DNA of 64,000 nt. It comes from Ferranicluibacter rubi (GTDB taxonomy: Bacteria > Pseudomonadota > Alphaproteobacteria > Rhizobiales > Rhizobiaceae). The notes beneath the pieces were generated by a model. It had not been told where the DNA came from and searched no databases. It saw only the letters and a list, made by a program, of their open reading frames with translations. The position numbers were made by a program, and so were the translations under genes. The stretch is from contig NZ_JAANCM010000002.1 in NCBI RefSeq assembly GCF_011603255.1, forward strand, positions 124,001-188,000, in the 5' to 3' direction. Of this stretch, positions 19,035 through 28,668 are shown one piece after another (position 1 is the stretch's first letter; each line of letters opens with the position of its first letter).

Positions 19035-21098
19035 TCAGTTCCGCGACACCGCCGTGCCGTCCTCGTGGAAGTGGTCGTAGACCAGCTTTGCCACGGCCTC
19101 CGATATGCCGTCGACGGCGACGAGGTCGTTCATGCCAGCGCGCGACACGGCTTTCGCGGTGCCGAAATGGTGGAGCAAAGCGCGCTTGCGCGTCGGGCCG
19201 ATGCCGGCGATCTCGTCGAGCGGATTTTTCACCATCTCGCGCTTGCGCCGCGCCCGGTGGCTGCCGATCGCAAACCGGTGTGCCTCGTCCCGCAGCCGTT
19301 GGATGAAATAGAGCACCGGATCGCGCGGGGCCAGGGTAAAGCCATCCCGCCCGACCGTCAGACCGCCAGCCGTGGCGACCGGCGGGAAGAACCGCTCGCG
19401 GCCTGCTTCCCGGTCCACGCCCTTGGCGACGCCGATCGCGATCACGCAGTCCTCGATGTCGAGCTCTTTCAGGATGGTCCGAACCGCGGTCATCTGCCCC
19501 TGTCCGCCGTCGATCAGGATCACGTCCGGCCATGCAGGGAAGCCGGCGTCCTCGCCGGGCTCGACGCTCCGGTCGGGCTTGCCTTCCTCCTTCAGGAGGC
19601 GCGAGAAACGCCGCGTCATCACCTCGCGCATCATGCCGAAGTCGTCGCCCGGCGTGATGTCGGTCGATTTGATGTTGAACTTGCGATACTGCCCCTTCAC
19701 GAAACCTTCCGGCCCCGCCACCACCATGCCGCCGACGGCATTGGTGCCCATGATGTGGGAGTTGTCGTAAATTTCGATGCGCCGCGGCACGCGGTCCAGC
19801 TTGAAGGTCTGCATGAAGCCCTCCAGCAGGCGGCCCTGTGAAGCGGTTTCCGCCAGCTTCCGGCCATGGGCCTCGCGCGCATTGGTCATGGCGTGATCGA
19901 CGAGATCCTTCTTCTCGCCGCGCTGCGGCGCGAGAATCGCCACCTTGAACCCGGATTTCTCCGAAAGCGCCTGGCCGAGAAGATCCTGCTCCAGCACCGT
20001 CTCGCACAGCAGGATCTGCTTCGGGCAGGGCTTGTCGTCATAGAACTGCGCGAGGAACGCCGCCAGCACTTCGGCCGGCGCGAGCGAAGGGTCCGCTTTG
20101 GGGAAGTAGGCGCGGTTGCCCCAGTTCTGCCCGGTGCGGAAGAAGAACACCTGGATGCAGGACACGCCGCCTTCATGGTGGATTGCGAAAACGTCCGCTT
20201 CCTCGACGCCCGATGGGTTGATGCCCTGATGGCTCTGTACATGCGACAGCGCCGCCAGCCGGTCGCGGTAGAGGGCGGCGCGCTCGAAGTCGAGATTGTC
20301 GGACGCCTCGCTCATGGCAGACGCGATTGTCGCCTTGACGGCCTGGCTCTTGCCCGACAGGAAATCCTTGGCCTCCGTGACCAGCTCCGCATAGTCGTCG
20401 TCGCTGATCTCGCGCGTGCAGGGCCCGGAACAGCGCTTGATCTGGTGCAGCAGGCAGGGACGCGTCCGGCTTTCGAAGACGCTGTCCGTGCAGGTGCGCA
20501 GCAAAAAGGCGCGCTGCAGAGAATTGATGGTGCGTCCCACCGCGCCGGCCGAGGCGAAGGGGCCGAAAAACTGGCCCTTGCGGCTGCGCGCGCCGCGATG
20601 CTTGTAGAGCGCGGGCGCTCTCGAGTCGCCGGTGACGAGAATATAGGGAAACGACTTGTCGTCGCGCAGAAGCACGTTGTAGCGCGGCCGCAGCCGCTTG
20701 ATCAGGTTCGCCTCGAGCAGCAGCGCCTCGATCTCGGTGCGCGTCGTCACGAACTCCATGTTCGCCGTCTGGCGGATCATCTGGGAGATGCGGTTGGAAT
20801 GGCCGCGCCCCTGCGCATAATTGCTGACGCGCTTCTTCAGGCTGCGCGCCTTGCCGACATAGAGAACGTCGCCCGCCTCGTTGAACATGCGGTAGACGCC
20901 GGGGCTGTTGGGCAAAAGCTTGACGAAGGCCTGGATCAGCTCCGCACCGCGTAAGCCGTCGGGAACGGCAGAGGTTTCCGCCCAGTCGATATCGGCCACC
21001 GGCGACGGGGCCTCGACCGTCTCGATCGCATCCTCGTCGTCGTCGCTCAACGTCTCGTCGTACAAGATGCCGCCATCCTGCGGCGCCCGTCCGTTCAT
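19035..21098 (-). CDS. uvrC: excinuclease ABC subunit C
   Basis: Nuclease of nucleotide excision repair, making both incisions around the lesion. About 687 residues. An acidic N-terminal extension of ~60 residues precedes the GIY-YIG domain ([20 protein letters not shown]). The Cys-containing segment [15 protein letters not shown] and the UvrB-binding UVR region follow, then the RNase H-like nuclease ([19 protein letters not shown]) and C-terminal HhH motifs ([31 protein letters not shown]). The start overlaps the SDR stop (ATGA), which fixes it. Confidence 0.97.
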   Translation of the reverse strand: MNGRAPQDGGILYDETLSDDDEDAIETVEAPSPVADIDWAETSAVPDGLRGAELIQAFVKLLPNSPGVYRMFNEAGDVLYVGKARSLKKRVSNYAQGRGHSNRISQMIRQTANMEFVTTRTEIEALLLEANLIKRLRPRYNVLLRDDKSFPYILVTGDSRAPALYKHRGARSRKGQFFGPFASAGAVGRTINSLQRAFLLRTCTDSVFESRTRPCLLHQIKRCSGPCTREISDDDYAELVTEAKDFLSGKSQAVKATIASAMSEASDNLDFERAALYRDRLAALSHVQSHQGINPSGVEEADVFAIHHEGGVSCIQVFFFRTGQNWGNRAYFPKADPSLAPAEVLAAFLAQFYDDKPCPKQILLCETVLEQDLLGQALSEKSGFKVAILAPQRGEKKDLVDHAMTNAREAHGRKLAETASQGRLLEGFMQTFKLDRVPRRIEIYDNSHIMGTNAVGGMVVAGPEGFVKGQYRKFNIKSTDITPGDDFGMMREVMTRRFSRLLKEEGKPDRSVEPGEDAGFPAWPDVILIDGGQGQMTAVRTILKELDIEDCVIAIGVAKGVDREAGRERFFPPVATAGGLTVGRDGFTLAPRDPVLYFIQRLRDEAHRFAIGSHRARRKREMVKNPLDEIAGIGPTRKRALLHHFGTAKAVSRAGMNDLVAVDGISEAVAKLVYDHFHEDGTAVSRN

Positions 21099-21859
21099 TC
21101 CACGATCTCCATTTGATCCGGCGTCTGCCACGCCAGATGCTGGCCGCCGTCCAGCGCAATCATTTGCCCGGTCATCGACGGCGTGTCGAACATATAGCGA
21201 ATGGTGCGCCCGAAATCCCCAAGTCCCGGGCCGACCTTCAGGATCAGCGATTCTACCTGAGCCTCGAAGTCGGCCTGGTTCTGCCGATCGTTCGGCAGGG
21301 TCGGGCCCGGTCCGATGCCGTTCACCCGGATCGCCGGCGCCAGAGATTGTGCCATCGTCACCGTTGCCGTCAGCAGCGCCGACTTCGATAACATATAGGA
21401 ATAAAATCGCGGGTTTGGAGACCAGACGCGCTGGTCGATCATGTTGACGATCAGCCCTGTCGCATCCGCCGGCATCTGTGCGGCGAAATGGCCGGCGAGA
21501 ACGGAGGGCGCCTTGACGTGCAGGGCGAAGTGCCGGTCCCACACGGTTTCGTCGAACGCGTCGAGGCTGTCCTTGGCAAAGACGGAGGCATTGTTGACGA
21601 GCAGGCCGAGCGGCCCGATGGCGTCCGACGCGTCCCGCACCAGCCGGCCGAGATCCGCGGCATGGGAGAGGTCCGCCTGCACGACGGCAGCCGTGGCGCC
21701 TTCCGCCTGAAGGCTAGCACAAAGCGCCTGTGCCTCGTCCAGCGAACCATTGGCATGGATGGCAACGGCAAAACCGTGACGTGCCAGATCCTCGACGATC
21801 GCGCGGCCGATCCGCTTTGCCCCGCCCGTCACCAATGCCGTTTTCAGAAGATGTCTCAC
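21095..21859 (-). CDS. SDR family oxidoreductase, pteridine reductase-like
   Basis: A 254-residue short-chain dehydrogenase. [14 protein letters not shown] is the nucleotide-binding motif, with KR favouring [14 protein letters not shown] is the NNA motif, and the catalytic YxxxK is seen in SYMLSKSAL. The TGGAKRIG sequence and C-terminal [14 protein letters not shown] resemble FolM/PTR1-type dihydropteridine reductases, a tentative assignment. The start codon is GTG. It overlaps uvrC by 4 bases, so the two are co-transcribed even though their functions look unrelated. Confidence 0.88.
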   Translation of the reverse strand: MRHLLKTALVTGGAKRIGRAIVEDLARHGFAVAIHANGSLDEAQALCASLQAEGATAAVVQADLSHAADLGRLVRDASDAIGPLGLLVNNASVFAKDSLDAFDETVWDRHFALHVKAPSVLAGHFAAQMPADATGLIVNMIDQRVWSPNPRFYSYMLSKSALLTATVTMAQSLAPAIRVNGIGPGPTLPNDRQNQADFEAQVESLILKVGPGLGDFGRTIRYMFDTPSMTGQMIALDGGQHLAWQTPDQMEIVE

Positions 21860-22226
21860 GCGCGTTCGTCCTTCACGATTCTGATCGCAGCCGAAGCCAG
21901 ATCATAAAAGAACAGCGTACGCACGGCAAAACCACCGGATCATTCGTTAATGCAAAGTGAACGAAACGGCGCGGAATTGATGAAAATTCAAGGAACAAAG
22001 GTGAGATGACAGTATAGTGCGAGCATGGTTAACCAAATGCCTGTTGCATTGAAACAACATCGTTTTTCAGCCACGTCTCTGCCTCAATCATTTCACAATT
22101 CGGCTCTTGGAAATCCGCATTTGGACATCAATTTCATCTCAACCGAGCGGGGTTGAACGAAATTACCGGCGCCGCATCGGATGATAAGGAAATCGGTCCA
22201 GCGCCGGTCTGATAAGGAGATCTAGT
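21860..22226. other. long upstream region of the outer-membrane protein gene
   Basis: A 367-base AT-rich region between two divergent genes. It holds the promoters of both; none stands out by consensus. A small inverted repeat GTTG-N8-CAAC lies near 22041-22056 and TTAACCA near 22029. AAGGAG at 22216-22221 is the ribosome-binding site of the downstream gene. The rest shows nothing I can name. Confidence 0.5.
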
Positions 22227-22865
22227 ATGCGTACTCTCGTCACCACTCTCATGGCTTCGGCCTTCTCTCTCGTCGCTTTCTCGGCTGTCAACGCAGCGGA
22301 CGCCATCGACGAAGTTCCCGCAGCACCGGCTGCCGACTATACGGCTCCGGCCGTCAAGAACTGGGCCGGCGCTTACGTCGGTGGTACCGCCAACTGGGGC
22401 CATGGCAAGTTCAAGGGCACCGGCGACAACAGCGCAGCCGGCTTCGGCGGCGGCCTGTACGGCGGCTACAACATGCAGGAAGGCCAGATCGTTTACGGTG
22501 CTGAAGCCGACATCAACTACGGCGACAACGATGCAAGCCGTCCGGGCCGCAGCATGGAACAGGGCGTCAACGGCTCGCTCCGCGGTCGCGTCGGTTACGA
22601 CGTCAACCCGGTTCTGCTCTACGGCACGGCCGGTGTGGCTGCTTCGAGCCTGAAGGCCCGCCAGCTCGGCGGTTCTGACAAGAACACGGCGATCGGCTGG
22701 ACGGCTGGTGCCGGTGCCGAAGCCTTCGTCACCGACAACGTCACGGCCCGCGTCGAATACCGTTACACCGACTACGGCAAGGAAAGCTTCAGCGTTCCCG
22801 GCCGCAACTTCTCCTCCGGCTATGACGAACACAGCGTCAAGGTTGGTATGGGCGTGAAGTTCTGA
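22227..22865 (+). CDS. outer membrane beta-barrel protein (Omp25/RopB family)
   Basis: A 212-residue surface protein. It has a signal peptide (MRTLVTTLMASAFSLVAFSA, cleavage after VNA), a short Pro/Ala linker, and the porin-like start WAGAYVGGTANWGHG. Alternating strands follow (FGGGLYGGYNMQ, YGAEADINYGD, GRVGYDVNPVLLYGTAGVA, ARVEYRYTDYG), and a terminal phenylalanine (GMGVKF) serves as the barrel-assembly signal. Such proteins are abundant envelope components in Rhizobiales. Strong ribosome-binding site, long upstream region and a strong terminator suit high expression. Confidence 0.92.
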   Translation: MRTLVTTLMASAFSLVAFSAVNAADAIDEVPAAPAADYTAPAVKNWAGAYVGGTANWGHGKFKGTGDNSAAGFGGGLYGGYNMQEGQIVYGAEADINYGDNDASRPGRSMEQGVNGSLRGRVGYDVNPVLLYGTAGVAASSLKARQLGGSDKNTAIGWTAGAGAEAFVTDNVTARVEYRYTDYGKESFSVPGRNFSSGYDEHSVKVGMGVKF

Positions 22866-22904
22866 TCGACGGATAAGACCGAGAGGTCGAATTCGAACGC
22901 AAGA

Positions 22905-22938
22905 AACCGCTTGCAGCTTCCGCTGCAGGCGGTTTTTT
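22905..22938 (+). terminator. Rho-independent terminator of the outer-membrane protein gene
   Basis: AACCGCTTGCAGC / GCTGCAGGCGGTT forms a 13-pair stem (one T-G wobble) with a TTCC loop, followed by TTTT. It is 40 bases after the stop codon. Confidence 0.93.
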
Positions 22939-23004
22939 CGTATGCGTTCATTCGCTCGTTTCCAGGCGATGCGATGCCAGACCTTGCTTATGGAAAACTG
23001 TCCG

Positions 23005-23466
23005 ATGACCATTCGCCTGCGCCCGCATCATCTCCTCTGCATGCTGACCTATATCGGCAAGGGCTATAGCCCCGCCTTCGTTCACAACTACGATGCCATC
23101 GCGGCGCGGATCAGTGCCGGCGAAGCGCTCGACGTGGTGGATGGACCCGACGATATCTGTCGCCCGCTGCTGGAGACGCCGAACCCGCATTGTTTCAACG
23201 ACAGCGTGATCGCCCGCGACCGTCGAGCCGCAGCGGACGTATCTGCACTTCTTGGCTGCGACATCCATGCCGGCGTGCGTCTCGTCCTCGATGCGGCCGA
23301 GATTGCCCTCCTGCGGACCCACTTTGCCGCCGGCGGCATCCGGGCGGCCTGTACCGGCTGCGAATGGTCGGGCCTCTGCGACGGAATCGCAGCCGACGGC
23401 TTTCGCGCGGTGCGCGTGGCACCGGCCGATCCGCAAGACCTTGGAAAGCAAGTCCCTTCTCTATAG
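23005..23466 (+). CDS. DUF1284 domain-containing protein
   Basis: A 153-residue protein starting MTIRLRPHHLLCMLTYIGKG, the hallmark of DUF1284. It keeps the family cysteines (DDICRPLL, NPHCFND, AACTGCEWSGLC), which look like a metal or Fe-S site. The biochemical role of the family is not established. The start at 23005 places the conserved RLRPHHLLC at the N-terminus; an in-frame ATG 63 bases upstream is less likely. It stands ahead of the sensor kinase on the same strand, separated by 94 bases. Confidence 0.85.
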   Translation: MTIRLRPHHLLCMLTYIGKGYSPAFVHNYDAIAARISAGEALDVVDGPDDICRPLLETPNPHCFNDSVIARDRRAAADVSALLGCDIHAGVRLVLDAAEIALLRTHFAAGGIRAACTGCEWSGLCDGIAADGFRAVRVAPADPQDLGKQVPSL

Positions 23467-23560
23467 GCTGTCTCTGCACGTCTATGGCTCGGCGGGGAGA
23501 GCGCCGGGACCGGACTGCAAGCACGGGCGAGGGGGATGCGTTGGGGAGGAATGCGAGGAG

Positions 23561-25354
23561 ATGCTGAGGAGCCTGCGCCACAGTCTGGTCGTGCCGGTGG
23601 TGCTGGTCGTCATCGCCGCCACAGGCCTTGCCGTCTGGGGCAACGCCTATGCCAGTCGCCGCTTCATGGCTGAGGCCTCGCTGCAGGCGGGAACGGCTCT
23701 GCGCCTCGCGGTCGCTGCCTTGTCGGGCCATCTCCGCCGTTATGAAGCCTTGCCGGCGCTGATTGCCGATCACGACGATATCCGCCGGCTCATCTCCAAC
23801 CCCGGGGATCAGACCCTGCGCGACAGCGCCAATCACTATCTAAAGGAAATCAACGGTCTCCTGCGCTCCTCCGACATCTACGTCATGACCCGGGACGGCG
23901 AGACCATCGCCGCCAGCAATTACGACCGGGCGACGAGCTTCGTCGGGGAGAACTTCAGCTATCGCCCCTATTTCCGCCAGGCGGCGGAGGGCAAGCGCTC
24001 GCGCTTCTATGCCCGCGGCACGACGTCGTTCAAGCGCGGCTATTTCTTCGCGGCACCCATCGACATCGACGGCAGGGTCGCCGGCGTCATCGTCTTCAAG
24101 GTCGATATCGACATGATCGAGGCGTCCTGGCGGGGCGGCGAATATGAGATCTTCGTGTCCGATCCGGAAGGCGTGATCTTCATGACCAGCAATCCGGAAT
24201 GGCTCTACGCCAGCATCTTGGCCCTGACGCCCGAACGCCTCCGCCGCACCGAAGCCTCGCGGCGCTATGCCGAGGCCGACCTCAAGGACCTCGGCGTCGT
24301 CAGATCGCGCATCGGCGACCACACGTTGATGTCGATTCCCACACGCGGCGCCACGCGAGATTATCTCGTGCTCTCCGAATATGTCAGCGATGCCGACTGG
24401 ACCGTTCGGGTGCTGATGGACATGAGCTGGGTGCGCTCGCAGACCCATGTCGCGGTTGCCGCCGTGTTTCTGTTCCTCTGCCTTGCCGGCCTCAGCCTCG
24501 CCGTCCTCCTCCAGCGGCACGCGCGCCGCAACGAGCGCATGCAGATGCAGGTCGAGGCGAAGGCTGAACTCGAACGGCGCGTCGAGGAACGCACGGCCGA
24601 CCTTGCCGACCTCAACGCCCAACTGCGCAGCACCCAGGCCGATCTGGTGCAGGCCGGCAAGCTCGCCGGCCTCGGACAGATGTCGGCGGCCCTCTCGCAC
24701 GAGTTCAACCAGCCGCTCGCCGCCGCCAAGACCTATGCCGACAGCGCCTCGCTGCTGATCGAGCGCAACCGGATCGACGAGGCCAAGGACAATCTGCGGC
24801 GCATTTCCAACCTCATCGACCGCATGGCCTCCATCAGCCGCCACCTGCGCAATTTCGCCCGCAAGCCCAACGAGAAGCTGGGGCCGGTGGCACTGGACGA
24901 CGTGCTGCGCGACACGCTGGAGATCGTCTCGGCCCGCCTTGCCTCGGCCGATGCCGAGCTGGTCGTGGCGCTCGGCGAGCCCGCGCCGCTTGTGCGCGCC
25001 GGTTCCGTGCGCCTGCAGCAGGTGCTGGTCAACATCATCTCCAATGCGGCGGATGCGGTGGAGGGCCTTGAGGACAGGCGCATCACCGTCACCGCGACGA
25101 CGACAGGCGACCGCGTGGCGATCACCATCCGCGACGCCGGGGCGGGCATTCCCAAGGCGATCGCCGAGCGCATCTTCGATCCGTTCTTCACCACCAAGGG
25201 CGTCGGCAAGGGGCTCGGCCTCGGCCTCTCCATTTCCTACAATATCGTCAAGGATTTCGGCGGCCGCCTTTCCGTGGAAAATCACCCCGAGGGCGGCGCG
25301 ATGTTCCGCATCGAACTCGACCGCATGGACAGCAGACGCGAGGCAGCCGAATGA
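23561..25354 (+). CDS. DctB-like sensor histidine kinase
   Basis: A 597-residue membrane kinase. TM1 spans about residues 8-28. A periplasmic double-Cache sensor (residues ~35-290) holds the dicarboxylate-sensor-like FSYRPYF (132-138) and FKRGYFFAAPI. TM2 spans ~295-318, followed by a coiled coil (320-365) and a HisKA helix with phospho-acceptor His380 in ALSHEFNQPLAAAKTYAD. The ATPase domain shows NIISNAADAVEG (N box) and GLGLGLSISYNIV (G2). It overlaps the response regulator gene (ATGA). With the transporter downstream, I infer that it senses a carboxylate. Confidence 0.92.
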   Translation: MLRSLRHSLVVPVVLVVIAATGLAVWGNAYASRRFMAEASLQAGTALRLAVAALSGHLRRYEALPALIADHDDIRRLISNPGDQTLRDSANHYLKEINGLLRSSDIYVMTRDGETIAASNYDRATSFVGENFSYRPYFRQAAEGKRSRFYARGTTSFKRGYFFAAPIDIDGRVAGVIVFKVDIDMIEASWRGGEYEIFVSDPEGVIFMTSNPEWLYASILALTPERLRRTEASRRYAEADLKDLGVVRSRIGDHTLMSIPTRGATRDYLVLSEYVSDADWTVRVLMDMSWVRSQTHVAVAAVFLFLCLAGLSLAVLLQRHARRNERMQMQVEAKAELERRVEERTADLADLNAQLRSTQADLVQAGKLAGLGQMSAALSHEFNQPLAAAKTYADSASLLIERNRIDEAKDNLRRISNLIDRMASISRHLRNFARKPNEKLGPVALDDVLRDTLEIVSARLASADAELVVALGEPAPLVRAGSVRLQQVLVNIISNAADAVEGLEDRRITVTATTTGDRVAITIRDAGAGIPKAIAERIFDPFFTTKGVGKGLGLGLSISYNIVKDFGGRLSVENHPEGGAMFRIELDRMDSRREAAE

Positions 25355-26712
25355 CGAGCGAAGCGGCAACCGTTCTTCTGGTCGATGACGAAGAGGAGCT
25401 GCGTCGCTCGACGGCGCAGGCGCTCGAGCTTCAGGACCTGACCGTCGAGACCTTCGCCGCCGCCGAAGACGTGCTCGCCCGCGTCGGCTACGGCTTTGCC
25501 GGCGTCGTCGTCAGCGATATCCGCATGCGCGGCATGGACGGCATGACGCTGCTGCAGCGCATCCGCGAGATAGACCACGAAATCCCCGTCATCCTCGTCA
25601 CCGGCCATGGCGACGTGCAACTGGCCGTCAAGGCGATGCGGGAAGGGGCCTATGATTTCATGGAGAAGCCCTTCGGCGTACAGGCGCTCGCCGGCATCAT
25701 CCGCCGCGCCCGCGACCGGCGCGGCCTCGTGCTCGAAAACCGCCGCCTCCGCGCGGTCGCCGGCAAGCGCGACGACATTGAGGCGCGCATGCCCGGACGG
25801 ACGCCCGTCATGGTCGATTTGCGCTACCGCCTGCGCGCCATCGGTGCCACCGATGCGGATACGCTGATCATCGGGGAGACCGGTGCTGGCAAGGAGGTCG
25901 CCGCCCGCGCGCTGCACGATATCAGCGCCCGCGCCAACCGCCCCTTCATCGCCATAAACTGCGCCGCCTTGCCGGAAACGCTGATCGAAAGCGAACTCTT
26001 CGGCCACGAGGCCGGCGCCTTTCCGGGTGCGATTCGCGCCCGCTACGGCAAGTTCGAGCATGCCCGCGGCGGCACCATCCTGCTGGACGAGATCGGCTCC
26101 ATGCCGATCGAGCTTCAGGCGAAGTTTCTGCGGGTCCTGCAGGAGCGTACGATCACGCGTCTCGGCTCCAACGAGACCGTGCCGCTCGATGTCCGCTTCG
26201 TCGCCACCAGCAAGGTCGATCTGGAGGCGGAAGTGGCGGCCGGCCGCTTCCGCGCCGATCTGTTCTATCGCCTCAACGTCGTCACGCTGCATGTGCCGTC
26301 GCTCGCCCAGCGCGCCGCCGATATTCCGCTGCTCTTCCTCCAGCTCGTGCGCGAGGCCTCCGCCCGCTACGGCCGCGAGGATATGGATGTGCCGCCCGCC
26401 ATCGTCTCTGAGGTCGCCCACCGGCGCTGGCCGGGCAATGTCCGCGAGCTGCGCAACGCCGCCGATCGCCTCGTGCTCGGCCTCGACGCCCGCGGCCTCG
26501 AGCCTGCGACGGACGATCGGGAGGAAGAGAGCAAGCTCGCACCCCGCGTCGCCGCCTTCGAGCGGGGGCTGATCGCCCGGACACTTGCCGTGCACAGTGG
26601 CGCCCTCCGCCCGGTCTATGAGGAGCTCGGAATCTCCCGCAAGACGCTTTACGAAAAGATGCAGAAGTACGGCCTCGACAAGCGCGCCACCTTCGATGAA
26701 GGACCGGAATGA
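25351..26712 (+). CDS. DctD-like sigma-54-dependent response regulator
   Basis: A 453-residue activator with a receiver domain (phospho-acceptor Asp56 in VVVSDIRMRG, Lys107), an AAA+ domain and a Fis-type HTH (ELGISRKTLYEKMQKYGLDK). The AAA+ domain has Walker A GETGAGKE (175-182) and Walker B ILLDEI (243-248). The sigma-54-contact loop reads GAFPGA (222-227) rather than the standard GAFTGA, with codon CCG at 26023-26025. The gene overlaps the kinase gene and precedes tctC by about 200 bases holding a pair of direct repeats. It probably activates the tct genes. Confidence 0.92.
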   Translation: MTSEAATVLLVDDEEELRRSTAQALELQDLTVETFAAAEDVLARVGYGFAGVVVSDIRMRGMDGMTLLQRIREIDHEIPVILVTGHGDVQLAVKAMREGAYDFMEKPFGVQALAGIIRRARDRRGLVLENRRLRAVAGKRDDIEARMPGRTPVMVDLRYRLRAIGATDADTLIIGETGAGKEVAARALHDISARANRPFIAINCAALPETLIESELFGHEAGAFPGAIRARYGKFEHARGGTILLDEIGSMPIELQAKFLRVLQERTITRLGSNETVPLDVRFVATSKVDLEAEVAAGRFRADLFYRLNVVTLHVPSLAQRAADIPLLFLQLVREASARYGREDMDVPPAIVSEVAHRRWPGNVRELRNAADRLVLGLDARGLEPATDDREEESKLAPRVAAFERGLIARTLAVHSGALRPVYEELGISRKTLYEKMQKYGLDKRATFDEGPE

Positions 26713-26727
26713 GGGGCTCATGTGTCG

Positions 26728-26770
26728 GTTTCCACCCATCGCAAATGGTAAGGGGGCCGTTTCCACCCAT
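26728..26770 (+). promoter_or_regulatory. paired direct repeats, putative activator sites upstream of tctC
   Basis: GTTTCCACCCAT occurs identically at 26728-26739 and 26759-26770, spaced 31 bp start to start (three helical turns). They lie 146-188 bp before the tctC start, the normal distance for sites of sigma-54 activators. A weak -24/-12-like match (GG at 26865, GC at 26878, correct 10-base spacing, otherwise poor) lies between them and tctC. Confidence 0.5.
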
Positions 26771-26915
26771 GGTGCGCCGCAAAAGCGTCGTCCCGCAGCG
26801 CGACGCCTCCAATAACCGGTTGCACACCTCCGCCTGAACGGGACACTCGCGTCCATTCCATGACCGGCAGAGGAGGAGCCCTGCCGGCATGCTGATCACG
26901 TCTCGGGAGGACATC

Positions 26916-27893
26916 ATGACGCGTTTCTCGTCGCTTCTGGCAGCCACAGCGCTTGCCGCAACCGTTTTCGCAGGCGCCGCGCAGGCGGACTATCCGGAGC
27001 GGACCATCACCATGGTCGTGCCCTTCGCCGCTGGCGGGCCGACGGATACGGTCGCGCGCCTCGTTGCCGAATCCATGTCGAAGGATCTCGGCCAGCAGGT
27101 CATCGTGGAAAATGTCGGCGGTGCCGGCGGCACGCTCGGTGCCGGCCGTGTCGCGAGCGCCGAGGCCGATGGCTACACCGTGCTCCTGCACCACATCGGC
27201 ATGGCCACCAGCGCCACGCTCTACCGCAAGCTCGCCTATGACACGCTGAACGCCTTCGATTATGTCGGCCTCGTCACCGAAGTGCCGATGACCATCGTCG
27301 CGCGCAAGGATCTGGAGCCGACCGACCTCAAGAGCCTCGTCGAATACGCCAAGGGCAACAAGGATACCGTGACGGTTGCCAATGCCGGCATTGGGGCGGC
27401 CTCCCACCTCTGCGGCATGCTGTTCATGAGCGCCATCGAAACATCGCTCGTCACCGTGCCCTACAAGGGCACCGGCCCGGCAATGACCGATCTTCTCGGC
27501 GGCCAGGTCGATATCATGTGCGACCAGACCACCAACACGACGAAGCAGATCCAGGGCGGCACGATCAAGGCCTTCGCCGTGACGTCGCCGGCCCGCCTCG
27601 ACATCTTCCCCGACCTGCCGACGGCCGTCGAAGGTGGTCTGCCGGGCTTCGAGGTCGGCATCTGGCACGGCGTCTACACGCCCAAGGGCACGCCGCCGGA
27701 AGCCATCGCCAAGCTGGAAGGCGCGCTTCAGAAGGCCCTGAAAGACGAGAACGTCGCCGCCCGCTTCGCCGAACTCGGCACCAAGCCCTCGTCGGACGCC
27801 GATGCGACGCCCGCTGCCCTCAAGGCCAAGCTCGAAGGCGAGATCGCCCGCTGGAAGCCGATCATCGAAAAGGCCGGCCAGTACGCCGACTGA
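26916..27893 (+). CDS. tctC: tripartite tricarboxylate transporter substrate-binding protein
   Basis: Periplasmic Bug/TctC-type receptor of about 325 residues. The signal peptide MTRFSSLLAATALAATVFAG ends at AAQA-D. The mature protein starts YPERTITMVVPFAAGGPTDT, the family carboxylate-binding loop, followed by IVENVGGAGGTLGAGRVA and LLHHIGMATS. TctC delivers citrate or another (di/tri)carboxylate to TctAB. GGGAGG five bases before the ATG supports this start. A RIME-like element separates it from tctB. Confidence 0.93.
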   Translation: MTRFSSLLAATALAATVFAGAAQADYPERTITMVVPFAAGGPTDTVARLVAESMSKDLGQQVIVENVGGAGGTLGAGRVASAEADGYTVLLHHIGMATSATLYRKLAYDTLNAFDYVGLVTEVPMTIVARKDLEPTDLKSLVEYAKGNKDTVTVANAGIGAASHLCGMLFMSAIETSLVTVPYKGTGPAMTDLLGGQVDIMCDQTTNTTKQIQGGTIKAFAVTSPARLDIFPDLPTAVEGGLPGFEVGIWHGVYTPKGTPPEAIAKLEGALQKALKDENVAARFAELGTKPSSDADATPAALKAKLEGEIARWKPIIEKAGQYAD

Positions 27894-27936
27894 TTGAGGC
27901 CAGATCGACGGACCGGGATGCAGGCTGCGGTTTGCA

Positions 27937-28076
27937 GGCTGCCCCTCATCCGCCTGCCGGCACCTTCTCCCCGCAAGCGGGGCGAAGGGCATGCGCGGCA
28001 GCCTCTTGGTCAAGCGTCGAGCGAGGCAGGTCCCCTCTCCCTGCAGGCGGGGAGAGGGCTAGGGTGAGGGGCTGCC
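27937..28076. repeat. RIME-like palindromic intergenic repeat, copy 2
   Basis: GGCTGCCCCTCATCCGCC at one end and the inverted GGTGAGGGGCTGCC at the other, about 140 bp. Two internal hairpins, CTTCTCCCCGCAAGCGGGG and CCTCTCCCTGCAGGCGGGGAGAGG, match the arms of the copy at 2023-2181. The element lies in the tctC-tctB gap and may shape mRNA stability so that the receptor is made in excess. Confidence 0.85.
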
Positions 28077-28194
28077 GCAACCGGGGAGATAACGGGGGAA
28101 ACGCCTGATCGCGCGCGCCGACCGGCCGACACAAGCATCAACGACCGCATGAAGCCGAAAGGCCGATTGCGCTTCGACTCATTGGGGAACGACC

Positions 28195-28656
28195 ATGAAA
28201 CCACTTAGTCTCGACCGGACGAATGCCCTCTGCGGCATCCTGTTCATCGCCCTCGGCCTCTTCTTCGTGGCGCAGTCGCTGTCGCTCGAACTGGGCACGA
28301 CGTTTCGCATGGGCCCGGGCTATTTCCCGCTGGTCCTCGCGCTGTTCCTGACCGGCCTCGGCCTCGTTATCCTCTTTCAGGCGACCCGCACGCAGAGCGA
28401 GCCGATCGAGCCTTTAGCCTGGCGCGGCATGCTCTTCATCCTTGCCGCACCCATCGTCTTTGGCCTCACGGTCCGGGGCCTCGGTTTCGTGCCGTCGCTG
28501 TTCATCGCCGCCTTCATCGCGTCCTTCGCCTCGCAGCGCATGAAGCTGGTGGGCGCGATCATTCTGTCGATCGCCATCACGCTCTTCTCCGTCGCCGTCT
28601 TCAGCTATGCGCTGGGCCTTCCGTTCGAACGCTTCGGCCCCTGGCTGCGGTTTTAA
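28195..28656 (+). CDS. tctB: tripartite tricarboxylate transporter small membrane subunit
   Basis: A 153-residue protein with four predicted membrane segments (ALCGILFIALGLFFVAQSL, FPLVLALFLTGLGLVILF, the segment around FILAAPIVFGLTVRG, and the C-terminal pair around AIILSIAITLFSVAVFSY). FRMGPGYFPLVLA is a common TctB feature. It pairs with TctA to form the permease. GGGGAA precedes the ATG and tctA follows after 12 bases. Confidence 0.92.
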   Translation: MKPLSLDRTNALCGILFIALGLFFVAQSLSLELGTTFRMGPGYFPLVLALFLTGLGLVILFQATRTQSEPIEPLAWRGMLFILAAPIVFGLTVRGLGFVPSLFIAAFIASFASQRMKLVGAIILSIAITLFSVAVFSYALGLPFERFGPWLRF

Positions 28657-28668
28657 GGATCTTCGACC

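Noticed and set aside
22029-22036. CtrA-type site (TTAACC) before the outer-membrane protein gene
   Set aside because: A single half-site match is expected by chance in an AT-rich 367-base region; no partner TTAA at the proper spacing.
26865-26879. Sigma-54 (-24/-12) promoter for tctC
   Set aside because: GG and GC have the right spacing but the rest (GGCAGAGGAGGAGC) fits the consensus poorly and overlaps a purine-rich tract, so it is not listed as a feature.
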